Assembly: GCA_029298735.1 (NCBI GenBank)
Contig: JANSLP010000012.1
Coordinates: forward strand, 186,001-250,000
Length of the DNA stretch: 64,000 bases
Reading direction: 5' to 3'
Source: Ophiostoma sp. CBS 140.51
Lineage: Eukaryota > Ascomycota > Sordariomycetes > Ophiostomatales > Ophiostomataceae
The notes under the pieces are model-generated. The model was given only the letters and a program-made list of their open reading frames with translations, was not told the DNA's origin and made no database searches. Below are positions 47,149 through 57,039 of the stretch, piece by piece. How positions within the stretch are numbered: the first letter of the stretch is position 1; each line of letters begins with the position of its first letter. Position numbers and translations under genes: made by a program.

Positions 47149-48840
47149 TAAGAAGAATAAGAAGTGGTGTTGGTTTAATTTCGGATAGAAGGCTTGGGGT
47201 CTTTTGAACTGCCTTAATAGGGAGGAAATAAGAGATAGACGGAAAACGAAAGACGAGAGGGTGAAGGACAAAATGTCGCATACTCCATCACGACCAAGCA
47301 CAGTCTATTTGCGCTCCTCAACTCATCACGGACACTTTGGGTCATCACAGCGGTCTCTCTTCCAGTAAAAGTGAGAAGGCAGACGTGATGATTGCACGCG
47401 CCTCCTTTCTCTCTCTCACAGGCAGACATCACATTCACAAAGGCCCAAGCACAGGACCTTTTTACTCACAAAAGGTGCTCATCGCAGCCAATGGTATTTC
47501 ACAAGGCAGACACACACAAGAAGAGGCTCAGCTGAACCAATCGAACGCGAAGAAAATACACCTTCTCACCAGAGGCTCACAGGCAACAAAGAAAAGAGGT
47601 GAGCGGTGACGAGCTACTATTGGATAAAATAGAGGAAGGCGGTGGCCAATAGCCTGGTAAAGCACCTTTTCTCGCCGCTCTTTCGTTTCCCCTCCCCTCC
47701 ATCTTTCGTGAGGTTGCATTGTATGATCCGCCCATGATCTCCCCCTCGAGCACGCCCCCTCCCTCCTCCATTGTCTTTTATCTCCTTATCACTATCACAC
47801 ACACCGAGAGAGGAAAATATGGTGGCCAACAGCTGGAAAGGAGGGGGTGCTTGTTGGGTTGGAGCACCCCCATGGGGCAGGTGTCGGTCATGCTCGCGAC
47901 GGTGATGCTCAACTTAACGCGTCCCCGTGCACCCCCACTTGGTTGATCTCCTTTCCCTCGGAGCATTATGGATGAGCCTTTATTGTGTGAAATCGTCAAA
48001 GAGCGTGCTTTTATTGCGTGACGGAAAACGGTCGGAAGTTGACTAAAACGACCAGCGCGGATATGTTATTTTCGTCCAGGTAAGGAGAATGTCACAAATC
48101 AGACGCGGGAGGGTAAACTGCAAAGACTTTTTATTTCCCTCGGAGCAATATCGCAACAAACTCGAAAATAAAGACGGAGAGAAAGTAAGAATGATCAGCA
48201 TCCTTAGACCAGGTGACGGGCCGTTGATGAAGGATGGGGGAGGGGGCGAAGAGTCCACCACGGGGGCTAGGGAAGCGGGAGGGCGCGAAAAGCGGAAGAG
48301 GAAGAGGGAAGGGCTCATCACGCGCCGCGAAGGCGAGCACGCGGTCCCCTCACCTCCTCTCACTCACTCTCTCACCCGCCTGTCAACCACTCACAAGTCA
48401 CTATGGGCGAGGTAAAAATAGAACAACCGGAAAAGGCAAAAAGTAAACGACTCCGGACAGAAACGGAAACATTGTTTCCAATGTCAACAAAATACTAAGA
48501 CGGCATTGTTGGCTTTTTAGTATTTTGAAAAAAATAATGCCGTGAAAAGGAGCCCATCATGTCTACAGAGGTATCTTTGGCATTGTACGTCGTTGTCTGA
48601 AAATATTCTACAGCCAAGCAAGGGGATACGATGTGTTGTTGATAGCATAACTGGTCTGTAATGTACCCTTCATTGTGTGTGTATGTCTGATGGAATGAAA
48701 ATAGATCATGAAGGCTCATAATCAAAGAGCTACGCGAAGCAAGGAGTTTGTAGTCTATTTCTGCGACAAACACATTTGGCCGTTTCTTTACTTGCTATTT
48801 TTATTGTTATCTGATGGTGGCAGATTGAGAATGCGCTTCA

Positions 48841-48882
48841 TATGATATCATACTGAGTGGCCGTGTAAGTTTATCATGATAA
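48841..48882. repeat. Pair of GATA-containing palindromes
   Basis: TATGATATCATA (48841-48852) and TTATCATGATAA (48871-48882) are both perfect 12-bp palindromes 18 bases apart. They lie about 200 bases past the stop codon of the leftward P450 gene. Confidence 0.5.
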
Positions 48883-49064
48883 CATTGGTAGCAAACACCT
48901 TTCATACAAGATCCTAAGTGGTGATGAAAGCGAATCAAACAAACTAGTATTATTACATGTAATCAATAGCGCCGTTGTAGATAACCCACATACTCCTCGA
49001 CATTATATGTGTATTTCTTGTTCCTTTTGTTTTTCATTGATTTTTTTCCCTTCTCGTACCAATC

Positions 49065-50716
49065 TTACTCGGCATCGCCGTTGGCCTCCTTGAGCAGAGC
49101 AGCGGCTTTCTCGGAGCGCGGCTTGAAAACAACATCAAACTTGCCCGGGTGGCTCGACAGACCAGTGCTGAACTTGATGGGCTGGTCAAAGGGTGTGCCG
49201 TCGGGGTTGAGCGGTGCCGAAATGTCCATGGTCGCGACCATGGTGGCAACCATGATCCATACAGACGCCTGGGCCAGGTGACGGCCGACACAGATGCGGC
49301 GACCGAAGCCAAAGGGACCGACCAAGAACGGCTCGCCGGCACCGCCCTCTTCCTTGGGCGTGAAACGGTCCGGGTTGAACGACTCGGGATCGCTGTAGAC
49401 GGACTTGTCACGGCTCATGGCGTAGGTGTTGTAGTACACATAAGTGCCCTTGGGGATAAACATGTCATTGTAAATGTCGTCCTTCAAGGACTTGTGGGGA
49501 ATGCCAATGGGCGAGAGTGGGCGCCAACGGGTGGTTTCTTCGACAAGGTAGTCAAGGTAGCGCAGCTGCGGCCGGTCAGCGAGCGAGGGCAGACGGTCAG
49601 TGCCAACGACGCGGTCGAGCTCGGCGCGGGCCTTGGCAAAGACGTGGGGATTCTTCATAAGGTTGAGGAGGGCGACGGTCGTGGTGGCATATGTCGTATT
49701 GGAGCCCGCGATGAACACCGACCCCGACGCACCCTGAATGTCCTTGATGGACATGTGGTTGGGCAGCTGCTTCTCCTGGTTCTCGTCAAACTTTTTGAGC
49801 AGCGAGTAAGCAAAGGACGGGTTGGCGGTACCCGCGGCGTATTCCTTTTGAATGGCGGCAAAGGGGACGTCGTGGAGGCGGCGGATGGCCCAGCGCCAGC
49901 GGCGGGCATGCTGCAGGGTCACGGAGTAGTTGAGAAAGTTGGGGACGTGGCGGACTGCAGAGCGAGCGTTAGCAGCGGCACGGTAAGAACTATATCAGAA
50001 AAGTCATACGTACATAAAGGCATATAGTCAACTAGAGTGGTTCCGGGGTTGCCGCCTTGGGCCGTGGCGCTGTTGGCATCAATGGCAATCTTGATATACG
50101 GATCGTCGTCGCGCTTGACCTGCACACCGAAACCGATTCTCAAAACAATGGCCGATGCAAACCGTCTCAGCGAGAAGTCCCACTTGTCCGTCGACTTCAG
50201 GATCCGGGCCACGGCCTGCCGCGCCTCGTCCTCCTGGATCGGGCGGTAGTTGGTAATCGCCGTCTTGGTGAAGCCCGTCTGCAGAGCAGAACGGTGCAGC
50301 TTGAAGCGCGGACCGTATGGCATAAACGTCAGCGTTAGGCCCCAGCCCATGACATCAAACAGGATAAAGTTGGGCCGGTCTTGGTAGATGGCGCCGCGCT
50401 TGTCGAGCAGCTCGTTGGCGACTTTTTGGGAGTTGAGCACAATCATGTGGTTGCCGAGGACGTTGAAGTAAACAATGTCCGAATTGTACTCCTTGGCATA
50501 GGCCATGTGTGTTAGATGGGCATTTTCCATGGGCAGCCGGCGGTAGTGACCAAAGAGCGGCTCAGCGGGAGGCGACGGCGGCAGCGGGCAAGGGAACCGG
50601 GAGCTGGCCGTGATGCGCCGGACGGTCAGAAACACGACGGCGAGCACGCCGAGGAGCGCGGCCACAGCCAACGACTCTTTGGGCGTGGCCCCAGCAAGAA
50701 GTGTGAGGAGGCCCAT
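49065..50716 (-). CDS. Cytochrome P450 monooxygenase (class E, group I; OrdA-like)
   Basis: Exons 50716-50014 and 49954-49065 around a 59-nt intron (GTACGT...CTGCAG, phase 1) give 530 residues. An N-terminal membrane anchor (about 13-33) and a proline-rich hinge place it on the endoplasmic reticulum. The ExxR motif is E374-R377, and the heme loop FGFGRRICVG carries the thiolate ligand C456. The oxygen-binding I-helix reads AGSNTT, with Asn320 where most P450s have Asp or Glu; Thr321 and Thr322 are kept. General likeness is to fungal P450s annotated as O-methylsterigmatocystin oxidoreductase type, a label that says little about substrate. It is divergent from the dioxygenase over a shared 1.2-kb promoter, so a joint role in oxidising an aromatic compound is plausible. 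Confidence 0.92.
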
Positions 50717-51287
50717 TGTGGGGGAAAGATGTGAAGATGAAACGAGGTTGGTGATGTCTGTGTTGGGATAAAAACAGCTGCCATTCAACAAGCACAAAAA
50801 TAAAGTGCACGAATATGGTTGACAGACTTCTTTTGAAGTATGTTGTATGTGCCGCACTTTCTGGCTGATAAAAAGATAAAACAACGAATAGAAGTCGCCT
50901 GATTATGTTTGGTCTTCTTAGCAGAGGCCGGCGTCACCCGTTGAAGCTCCGTGTGAGAACAGGGAGCTGGAGTTAGCTGTACGTTGGGCCGGAGCGTGAT
51001 CAATGCCGAGACCGACTGAGATATCAGGCAGAAGAAAGAGGTGAAGTAGGCCAAGCAAAAAAAAAAACCAAAAAAAAGTACGATCGTTCTGCCGTCCATG
51101 GTAGGATTCACAGCTCGAAATGGATGCGGGACACCAACCACAACCACATGGGAAATCAAACCCATTAGCAAGCAATGATGATGGGTCCCGGCAGGGCTGA
51201 TGGAGCTGCTGTTATCTGCGTCGCTCTCTGGACCCCGGAGGCTGTTTATTGTCAACATCGGTGCTAGCGCGACGTCACTTTTGAGCG

Positions 51288-51360
51288 GTGTTAGTGGAGT
51301 ATTCTGACCCGTGTTAGTGCTGTTAGCGGCTTCCTCTTATCGGGCGGCCGTCTTAGTGGG
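51288..51360. promoter_or_regulatory. Cluster of GTTAGTG-like direct repeats
   Basis: GTGTTAGTG at 51288 and 51311, GTTAGCG at 51322 and GTCTTAGTG at 51350: four same-strand copies in 73 bases between the two divergent start codons. Likely binding sites of a regulator, not identified. Confidence 0.4.
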
Positions 51361-51365
51361 ATATG

Positions 51366-51381
51366 CCGGCCGGCCGGCCGG
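51366..51381. repeat. (CCGG)4 palindromic run
   Basis: Four head-to-tail CCGG units, self-complementary, in the P450/dioxygenase promoter. It also supplies many CGG/CCG triplets of the kind read by Zn2Cys6 factors. Confidence 0.6.
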
Positions 51382-51656
51382 TCCTGGCACTCTTTCCTTT
51401 TACATGTACACTACTCAACTAGTGCGGTGATAGCAGGAAGGAGCGATGAGGGAGGGAGGGGGGCAAAGAGGGCGGATACAGACAACCAGACACACTTGGA
51501 GCACAAGGAAATGGAAGGCACGATGGGAATCGCTGCAGAACAATGGCGGCAGGAGCGACGCGGCAGGCGATTCTGTCTCCTTCCCTCCCTTTGTGTGGCA
51601 GATGCTTCGTCAAACGTGGAGAGCACAGCCGGCTTGTCGTATTTCCGCCTTGCTTT

Positions 51657-51670
51657 TTGTCCGCGGACAA
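51657..51670. promoter_or_regulatory. 14-bp palindrome with CCG/CGG half-sites
   Basis: TTGTCCGCGGACAA is a perfect palindrome built from GTCCG and CGGAC. It lies 271 bases before the dioxygenase ATG. Zn2Cys6 dimers read paired CCG/CGG triplets, so it is a candidate operator; the pairing with the neighbouring regulator is inference. Confidence 0.45.
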
Positions 51671-51940
51671 CCATTTTGGAAAGAGAAATTGTCAAAGACA
51701 TGACATGAGAGCAAGTGGTTTTATTGTCTTGTCGGCTGTTCAAAATCAGATAAACAAGCACTTGTTCAACTCGATAACTTGAGACTTTGACATCTTCATT
51801 CCAGGAAGGAAAGAGCAGTTTCCCATCGTGCCTTCCTCAAGCCACTTGTACTCTCAACATACCTTCCTATTTTTCGAGCTTTTGTTGACAGCACCTTTTT
51901 GACATCCTCTCACATCGTTTCTCTCCATCACATCTTCATC

Positions 51941-53467
51941 ATGGGCGACGCTTCGATTCTGGAGCCGACCACACCGGCCCCGTCAGCCTCCTCGACTCTC
52001 CCTCCCTCCATGTCTGCCTTTGGTGCATCCGCCGCCGGCTCACGCACGACACCACCCTCCGGCCCTGCAGACCCGTACCGCTACCAAGTCGGCTTCGGCA
52101 ACTACTTTTCTAGTGAAGCCGTCCCGGATGCTCTGCCGCCAGCAGGCCGCAATGTGCCGCAAAAGTGCCCCTACGACCTGTACTCGGAGCAGCTCAACGG
52201 CACACCCTTTGTGTCCTACCGCGATACCCTGCAGCACGTCTGGATGTACCGCATCCGACCTGCCGTTGCCCATTCGCGTCCAGGAAAGTTGGCCGCCGAG
52301 GCCCAGAACACAGACATGGAGGCCTGCTTCAGCAAGCAGAACCCCAACGTCGAGTTCACGCCCGTCACCTACGAGTGGGGCCCGCTGGCCTACCCGGCCG
52401 AGGACGAGCAGGTGACCTTTATCCAGGGTCTGAAGACGATTGGCGGCAGCGGTGACCCTAGCACCAAGGAGGGCCTGGCCATGCACATGTACAGCTGCAA
52501 TGCCTCCATGGGCCGCCAGGCGTTTTGCAACAACGACGGCGATTTCCTGATTCTGCCACAGGTCGGCCGCTTGGACATCCAGACTGAGCTGGGCCGACTC
52601 ATGGTGCGGCCCGGTGAGCTGTGTGTCATCCAGGCCGGCCTTCGGTGGAAGGTTTCGCTGCCAGATGGACCCTCTCGCGGTTACGTCCACGAGGTGTTTG
52701 GCTCGCACTTTGAGCTGCCCGACCTCGGCGTCATTGGTTCCAACGGTCTCGCCCACCCCCGCGACTTTGCCTACCCCGTCGCTTCGTTTGACATGGAGGT
52801 CGCTCCCTGGGAGGTCGTCTACAAGCTGACTGGAGAGTACTATGGCTACACCCAGCGTCATACGCCCTTTGATGTCGTCGCCTGGCACGGCAGCTACGTT
52901 CCCTTCAAGTACGACATGGAGCTCTTTGTTCCGCTAGCTTGTGCCGCCAAGGAGCAGTGCGACCCGACCATTTACACAGTCCTGCACGCCAAGTCCAAGA
53001 CGCCCAAGGTCTCGTTGTCCGAGTTTGCCGTCTACACGGCCAAGCACATTACCGCTCTCGACACCTACCGCCCGCCCTACTACCACCGCAACATGTCCAC
53101 CGAGATGCTCGGCATGATTTACGGCGAGTACCACGGCAGTGTGCGCGATGTGCAGGCTGGCTGCTTGTCCTGCGAGAACTCGTACATGCCCCACGGCGAT
53201 GCCTACAAGGCCTGGCAAGAGGCTACGACGGTCAAACTGGAGCCGCAGCTGGTCGGCGAGGGCGCCCTGAGCTTTATGCTGCACATCAACAACCATTTCA
53301 GTCTGACCAAGTTTGCGCTCGAGCGCAACCCGACCATTAAGCACATCCCCGGCTACGAGGGCGATTTCTGGGATGACCTGCAGGGCCACTTTATGGACCA
53401 CCTGGACACCATCAATGCGAAGCTGCAGTCTGCTGGTCTGCCCCTGTTGGGACAAGGGCCGGCGTAG
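51941..53467 (+). CDS. Homogentisate 1,2-dioxygenase-like ring-cleavage enzyme
   Basis: Intronless, 508 residues from ATG 51941. A Ser/Pro/Ala-rich lead of about 43 residues precedes the HGD fold, which starts at DPYRYQVGFGNYFSSEA. The iron ligands of HGD are all present: H382 (YYHRN), E388 and H418 (MPHG); the catalytic-base His matches H316 (VAWHGSY). HGD uses Fe(II) and O2 to open homogentisate to maleylacetoacetate in Phe/Tyr catabolism. This protein departs from the usual fungal HgmA in many segments and is longer (about 450 residues is normal), so it is probably a paralogue that may act on a related hydroquinone. Neither fumarylacetoacetase nor maleylacetoacetate isomerase lies nearby, unlike the typical fungal hmgA cluster. 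It shares a promoter with the P450 and precedes the Zn2Cys6 gene. Confidence 0.9.
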   Translation: MGDASILEPTTPAPSASSTLPPSMSAFGASAAGSRTTPPSGPADPYRYQVGFGNYFSSEAVPDALPPAGRNVPQKCPYDLYSEQLNGTPFVSYRDTLQHVWMYRIRPAVAHSRPGKLAAEAQNTDMEACFSKQNPNVEFTPVTYEWGPLAYPAEDEQVTFIQGLKTIGGSGDPSTKEGLAMHMYSCNASMGRQAFCNNDGDFLILPQVGRLDIQTELGRLMVRPGELCVIQAGLRWKVSLPDGPSRGYVHEVFGSHFELPDLGVIGSNGLAHPRDFAYPVASFDMEVAPWEVVYKLTGEYYGYTQRHTPFDVVAWHGSYVPFKYDMELFVPLACAAKEQCDPTIYTVLHAKSKTPKVSLSEFAVYTAKHITALDTYRPPYYHRNMSTEMLGMIYGEYHGSVRDVQAGCLSCENSYMPHGDAYKAWQEATTVKLEPQLVGEGALSFMLHINNHFSLTKFALERNPTIKHIPGYEGDFWDDLQGHFMDHLDTINAKLQSAGLPLLGQGPA

Positions 53468-54175
53468 AGAGAGTAGAGAAGGTGGTGTACATATTTTGTG
53501 ACCTTTTCTAATTATCTGTTTATTATCTGACTACCTATTTGATATTTATATCGTTTATTTTGGAATATTCTCATTTTTGGATTGCTTAAAAGAGTCTCAT
53601 ACACGCATCATGTTTATCTCATTCTCAATTGCTTCGCATTCATTATCATACCTGACCTCTCTCGACGTATCCTGATCAATCACAGACCAGGGATTCTCAC
53701 TTACACGATACGCCCTGACAAGGACACTAAACGCTAAACGACAGCGAGCTAGCGCACGCAGCATACCCTCTCTCTTTCACCTCTTTCAGGGCATCATGTG
53801 TGGTGTCGGTCCCCGATGTGCGAAGGCTCCACTGATAAGCCCGTCTTCACTAGCGCGGCCGACTTACACCGGAACGGAGGAGTGCCACCCATGTCCATTC
53901 TTTGATGATTGGGGCCCAGGTTCTCATGGCCCTCCAGCCCTCTTATCATGGACATACCGTACGGGGTAATGTGACCGCCACTCAAGCACGGCTAAAAGGT
54001 TGGAGGGACAGGGGTATGATACAGGTCAAGGAGAAGGCCAGCAACAAACAGACATCGCCAACTCTGCAATATCGTCGTTGTCGACGACGACTCCGTTCTC
54101 AGCCTCAGCATCTCCTCTTACTCCTTCAACCACATCCACTCATCTCCACAATCCACTTCATCATCACCACACACA
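53468..54175. promoter_or_regulatory. HGD-like 3' region and promoter of the Zn2Cys6 gene
   Basis: 708 bases with no coding sequence recognised. A CCGGAACGG word near 53871 could be a Zn2Cys6-type site, but it is not palindromic. Confidence 0.45.
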
Positions 54176-56980
54176 ATGCATGCCGAACAGCAGCCTCGGC
54201 AGCGGGACGGCGGTCCCTTCGCTGGTCCTCTCTCACCAGCCGCATCAGCCTCAGCCCCGTCATCATCCTCTTCGACAGTATCCGTGTCTGGAACAGCAGT
54301 TACATCTTCCACAACCGCCTCCAACTCGGCCAAGGCTCCCAAACCAAAGCGGTCGTCGGTCGCGTGCCGTCGGTGTCGCCGACTCCGGACAAAGTGCTTG
54401 CAGGCCGAGGGTACCAATGACCGAAGTAGCCACCAACAAAACAACCGAAACGGACCACCGCCGTGTCTACCATGCCGCGAAGCCGGCCCCGATGTGACCA
54501 AAGAGTGCACATATGCCACACGCGGTGACAATGCCGACCGGCGATTCCGCATCAAGCGCATCAGCTATGGCGATGTTATGATTCAGCCGTCATCATCTGG
54601 GTCAGTACCACCCTCAGCATCCGTGTCCGTGTCGGCGAGCCGGGCATCGTCAGTGTCGTCATCAGTGAACCCTCTTCCGGCCCCACAACGGATGGCGACC
54701 ACAACCACTGCCGTTCCGATGTTGGCATCACCTGTTGAGGACGATATAGAAACCGTTGACAATGACGACGACGAAGATGACGAGGAGCGGTTTATCCGGG
54801 GCCCCCTGATCCGGTCTCGACGACAAAACTCGTCCTCCTCGCACAACAATCACTTCCACCACCATCACAACTCTCATGGCCGGCCATCACATGCTCCACC
54901 TCCCATCCCGGCCAGTCCTCGCCGACTCCAAGTGTACGCTGCATCCGACGACATTTGGAATTTGCTGCCACCACATGCCGAGCTATTAGCGGGCTGTCGT
55001 GTGTTTCTGGCCACGTGCCTGCAGGTCGGGTTCATCCCTAAGGCACTGTTCCTCGAGCAAATGGAGACCGATCCGGCATCGGTCAATGTCTTTTTGTTGC
55101 TGTCGATCCTGAGCATCTCGGCCCGCTTTACACCCGAACTGTGCGCCCGATTTAGGAATGACGGAAAAGCCGCAGCCGAGTTTTTCATGGACGTCGCCCA
55201 CGTCGTCACGGCCGACCAGATGTGGCACACAACACTGGAAAACACCCAGGCCTTCTTTTTGCTGGGAATGGCCGACTGGGGCCGTGGTGCACGCGACAGG
55301 AGTGCCATTCATATGGGCATTGCTGTGCGCATGGCAGGGATGCTAAGGCTGCATCGCGAGGAGACGTACAAACTACCTGCGCACCTGGAGGCGGACCAAG
55401 TAGTGGATGCTGTGGTGGACGCTGAACGGGCACGGCGAACATTCTGGTGCATCCAGAACCACGACAACCTGTACACCCAGGCCAATCTGCCTCGATCGTT
55501 TGCCAAGTCGGATATTACGACACTACTACCCGGTGAAGAGACAGACTTTGCTTTCGGGCGGGTGCCGGCACAACGGGCAGCGCTGGCAGGGACAGTACCT
55601 GCCTTACGGGATCCTTCACTCACATCATTGCCGACACAGTCGCTGTTCTCGACACTGATTCAAGCACACGACCTATGGGGCATCATTGCACGGAGCACGC
55701 GGGCGGGGGAGGGCGAAGACAGCGGTGATGACAATAGCGGTAGTGGAAGTGGAAGTGGACGAGCGAGCGAGATCGACGACGACGACGCCAAACCGTGGCT
55801 GCCGCACTCGCAATATCGGCACATGGTCAGCACACTCCAAGCATGGGAAGCTGGTATCCCACGGGCACATACATGGACACCCTGGAACTTACGCGGGTAC
55901 AAAGCTGAACATGTCGATATGGCGTACCTGTCGGCCGTGACCGTCACGCGGCTCAACAACATTGTCTTGAGGCGGACATACTTGGACCACATCGTCAAGG
56001 CCATGTTGCGAGAGGGCCCCTCACAGCAAGAGGGGACAAACGACGACGGCGCCCCGCCGGGCTTCTGGGAACAAGTCTCGTACGAGCTCTTTTCGAATGC
56101 ATGGCAGCTCTACGAGGCCGTCGACGTGTGGTTCTCATCCAGAGGTGTGCACGACGGCTTTCCCGCCATGCTAGCGTTTTGCACCTACGTGTGCGGCTCA
56201 CTGGCGTCACACCTGTACCGATGGCCACAGTTGTGCCCACGCTTGGCACCGGCGTCGGCAGCCACTGTCCTCAACCGCTCTATCGAGGTGCTCTCGACCT
56301 TTGAAGACAAGTGGCCGACGGCGTCGCAGTGGTCGAGTGTGCTGCGGCAGGTGGCGGGCCAAACAGTGTTTCCCGGTGCGCGGCCCGTGGACGATGTGCG
56401 GTCGCAGGAGGCACTCCTAAACAACAGCCCAGGAGGGACGGGCCAGACAACCGGTGCCACCAATGAGAGTCCGGCGGCGTCGACGGCTGCAAATAACAAT
56501 GGGGCCAACGGGAACAGCAATGTGGCCGGTAGCAGCAGTAGCACACAGGGATACTCACCACAGGCGATGAGAGTGGCACCAAGACGGTCCATGTCCGTGT
56601 CGGCATCTCAACAGGGAGGAGGACATGCTTCGAGCATGGTACCAAGCAACCACTTGCCACCGAGTCTGCCACCTTCTGCAGCATCTGCTGGTCTATCACA
56701 TCCTCTACCTCCCATGGTGGACATGGCCGCCAACAACCATCTACATCTTCTCAGCCGAGCAGCTGCTTACGACTCTGCAGCTCTGGCTGTTGGTGTTGTT
56801 GGACAGGGAATGTCAACAGCCCACATGACGACCAACATGATGCCGCCGCCACCGCCGACAAATGGAGCTGGACCAACGGCCACATTTGACCTTACAGATC
56901 CCTTTGCCGATCCCTTCGACTTTGATTTCACCGACATCGTCCAGGGCTACATGCATCTAGGATGGGCGGGTTGGCAGTAG
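54176..56980 (+). CDS. Zn2Cys6 transcription factor with fungal-specific middle homology domain
   Basis: Intronless, 934 residues. The zinc cluster uses C64, C67, C74, C97, C100 and C111, spaced Cx2Cx6Cx22Cx2Cx10C; the 22-residue loop is much longer than the usual 5-12. A basic stretch (RRFRIKR) follows the cluster. Ser-rich and acidic linkers, with a His/Asn run near 222-236, lead to the Fungal_trans domain at about 255-500 (for instance FLLGMADWGRGARDRSAIHMGIAVRMAG and RARRTFWCIQNHD). The C-terminal quarter is low-complexity Asn/Ser/Pro. It should be a nuclear DNA-binding regulator. Position between the dioxygenase and the hydrolase genes suggests it controls this cluster, as HmgR does in Aspergillus tyrosine catabolism, but orthology to HmgR is not shown. 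It is convergent with the next gene, 59 bases between stop codons. Confidence 0.92.
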   Translation: MHAEQQPRQRDGGPFAGPLSPAASASAPSSSSSTVSVSGTAVTSSTTASNSAKAPKPKRSSVACRRCRRLRTKCLQAEGTNDRSSHQQNNRNGPPPCLPCREAGPDVTKECTYATRGDNADRRFRIKRISYGDVMIQPSSSGSVPPSASVSVSASRASSVSSSVNPLPAPQRMATTTTAVPMLASPVEDDIETVDNDDDEDDEERFIRGPLIRSRRQNSSSSHNNHFHHHHNSHGRPSHAPPPIPASPRRLQVYAASDDIWNLLPPHAELLAGCRVFLATCLQVGFIPKALFLEQMETDPASVNVFLLLSILSISARFTPELCARFRNDGKAAAEFFMDVAHVVTADQMWHTTLENTQAFFLLGMADWGRGARDRSAIHMGIAVRMAGMLRLHREETYKLPAHLEADQVVDAVVDAERARRTFWCIQNHDNLYTQANLPRSFAKSDITTLLPGEETDFAFGRVPAQRAALAGTVPALRDPSLTSLPTQSLFSTLIQAHDLWGIIARSTRAGEGEDSGDDNSGSGSGSGRASEIDDDDAKPWLPHSQYRHMVSTLQAWEAGIPRAHTWTPWNLRGYKAEHVDMAYLSAVTVTRLNNIVLRRTYLDHIVKAMLREGPSQQEGTNDDGAPPGFWEQVSYELFSNAWQLYEAVDVWFSSRGVHDGFPAMLAFCTYVCGSLASHLYRWPQLCPRLAPASAATVLNRSIEVLSTFEDKWPTASQWSSVLRQVAGQTVFPGARPVDDVRSQEALLNNSPGGTGQTTGATNESPAASTAANNNGANGNSNVAGSSSSTQGYSPQAMRVAPRRSMSVSASQQGGGHASSMVPSNHLPPSLPPSAASAGLSHPLPPMVDMAANNHLHLLSRAAAYDSAALAVGVVGQGMSTAHMTTNMMPPPPPTNGAGPTATFDLTDPFADPFDFDFTDIVQGYMHLGWAGWQ

Positions 56981-57039
56981 CCCTGGAGGTGGTGACAAAT
57001 ACATCTATTATAGCTTTTTCAATATACACTTCGTTTACT

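Larger units (their letters stand above)
45029..49064. other. Non-coding stretch between kinase pseudogene and P450
   Basis: No recognisable gene in about 4 kb. A 281-codon frame at 45548-46393 (+) has no family resemblance. It includes a (GTT)9 microsatellite at 47122-47148 and two 12-bp palindromes at 48841-48882. Confidence 0.6.
50717..51940. promoter_or_regulatory. Divergent promoter region P450 / HGD-like dioxygenase
   Basis: Contains four GTTAGTG-type repeats (51288-51360), a (CCGG)4 run (51366-51381) and a 14-bp palindrome TTGTCCGCGGACAA (51657-51670). An AT-rich GATAAAAAGATAAAA stretch near 50867 could supply the P450 TATA element on the minus strand. No coding sequence was recognised. 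Confidence 0.6.

Noticed and set aside
49149..50027. 292-codon frame antisense to the P450 gene
   Set aside because: Shadow frame crossing the P450 intron; no domain.
52040..52888. 282-codon frame antisense to the dioxygenase gene
   Set aside because: Shadow of a GC-rich coding strand; the sense frame has all catalytic residues.
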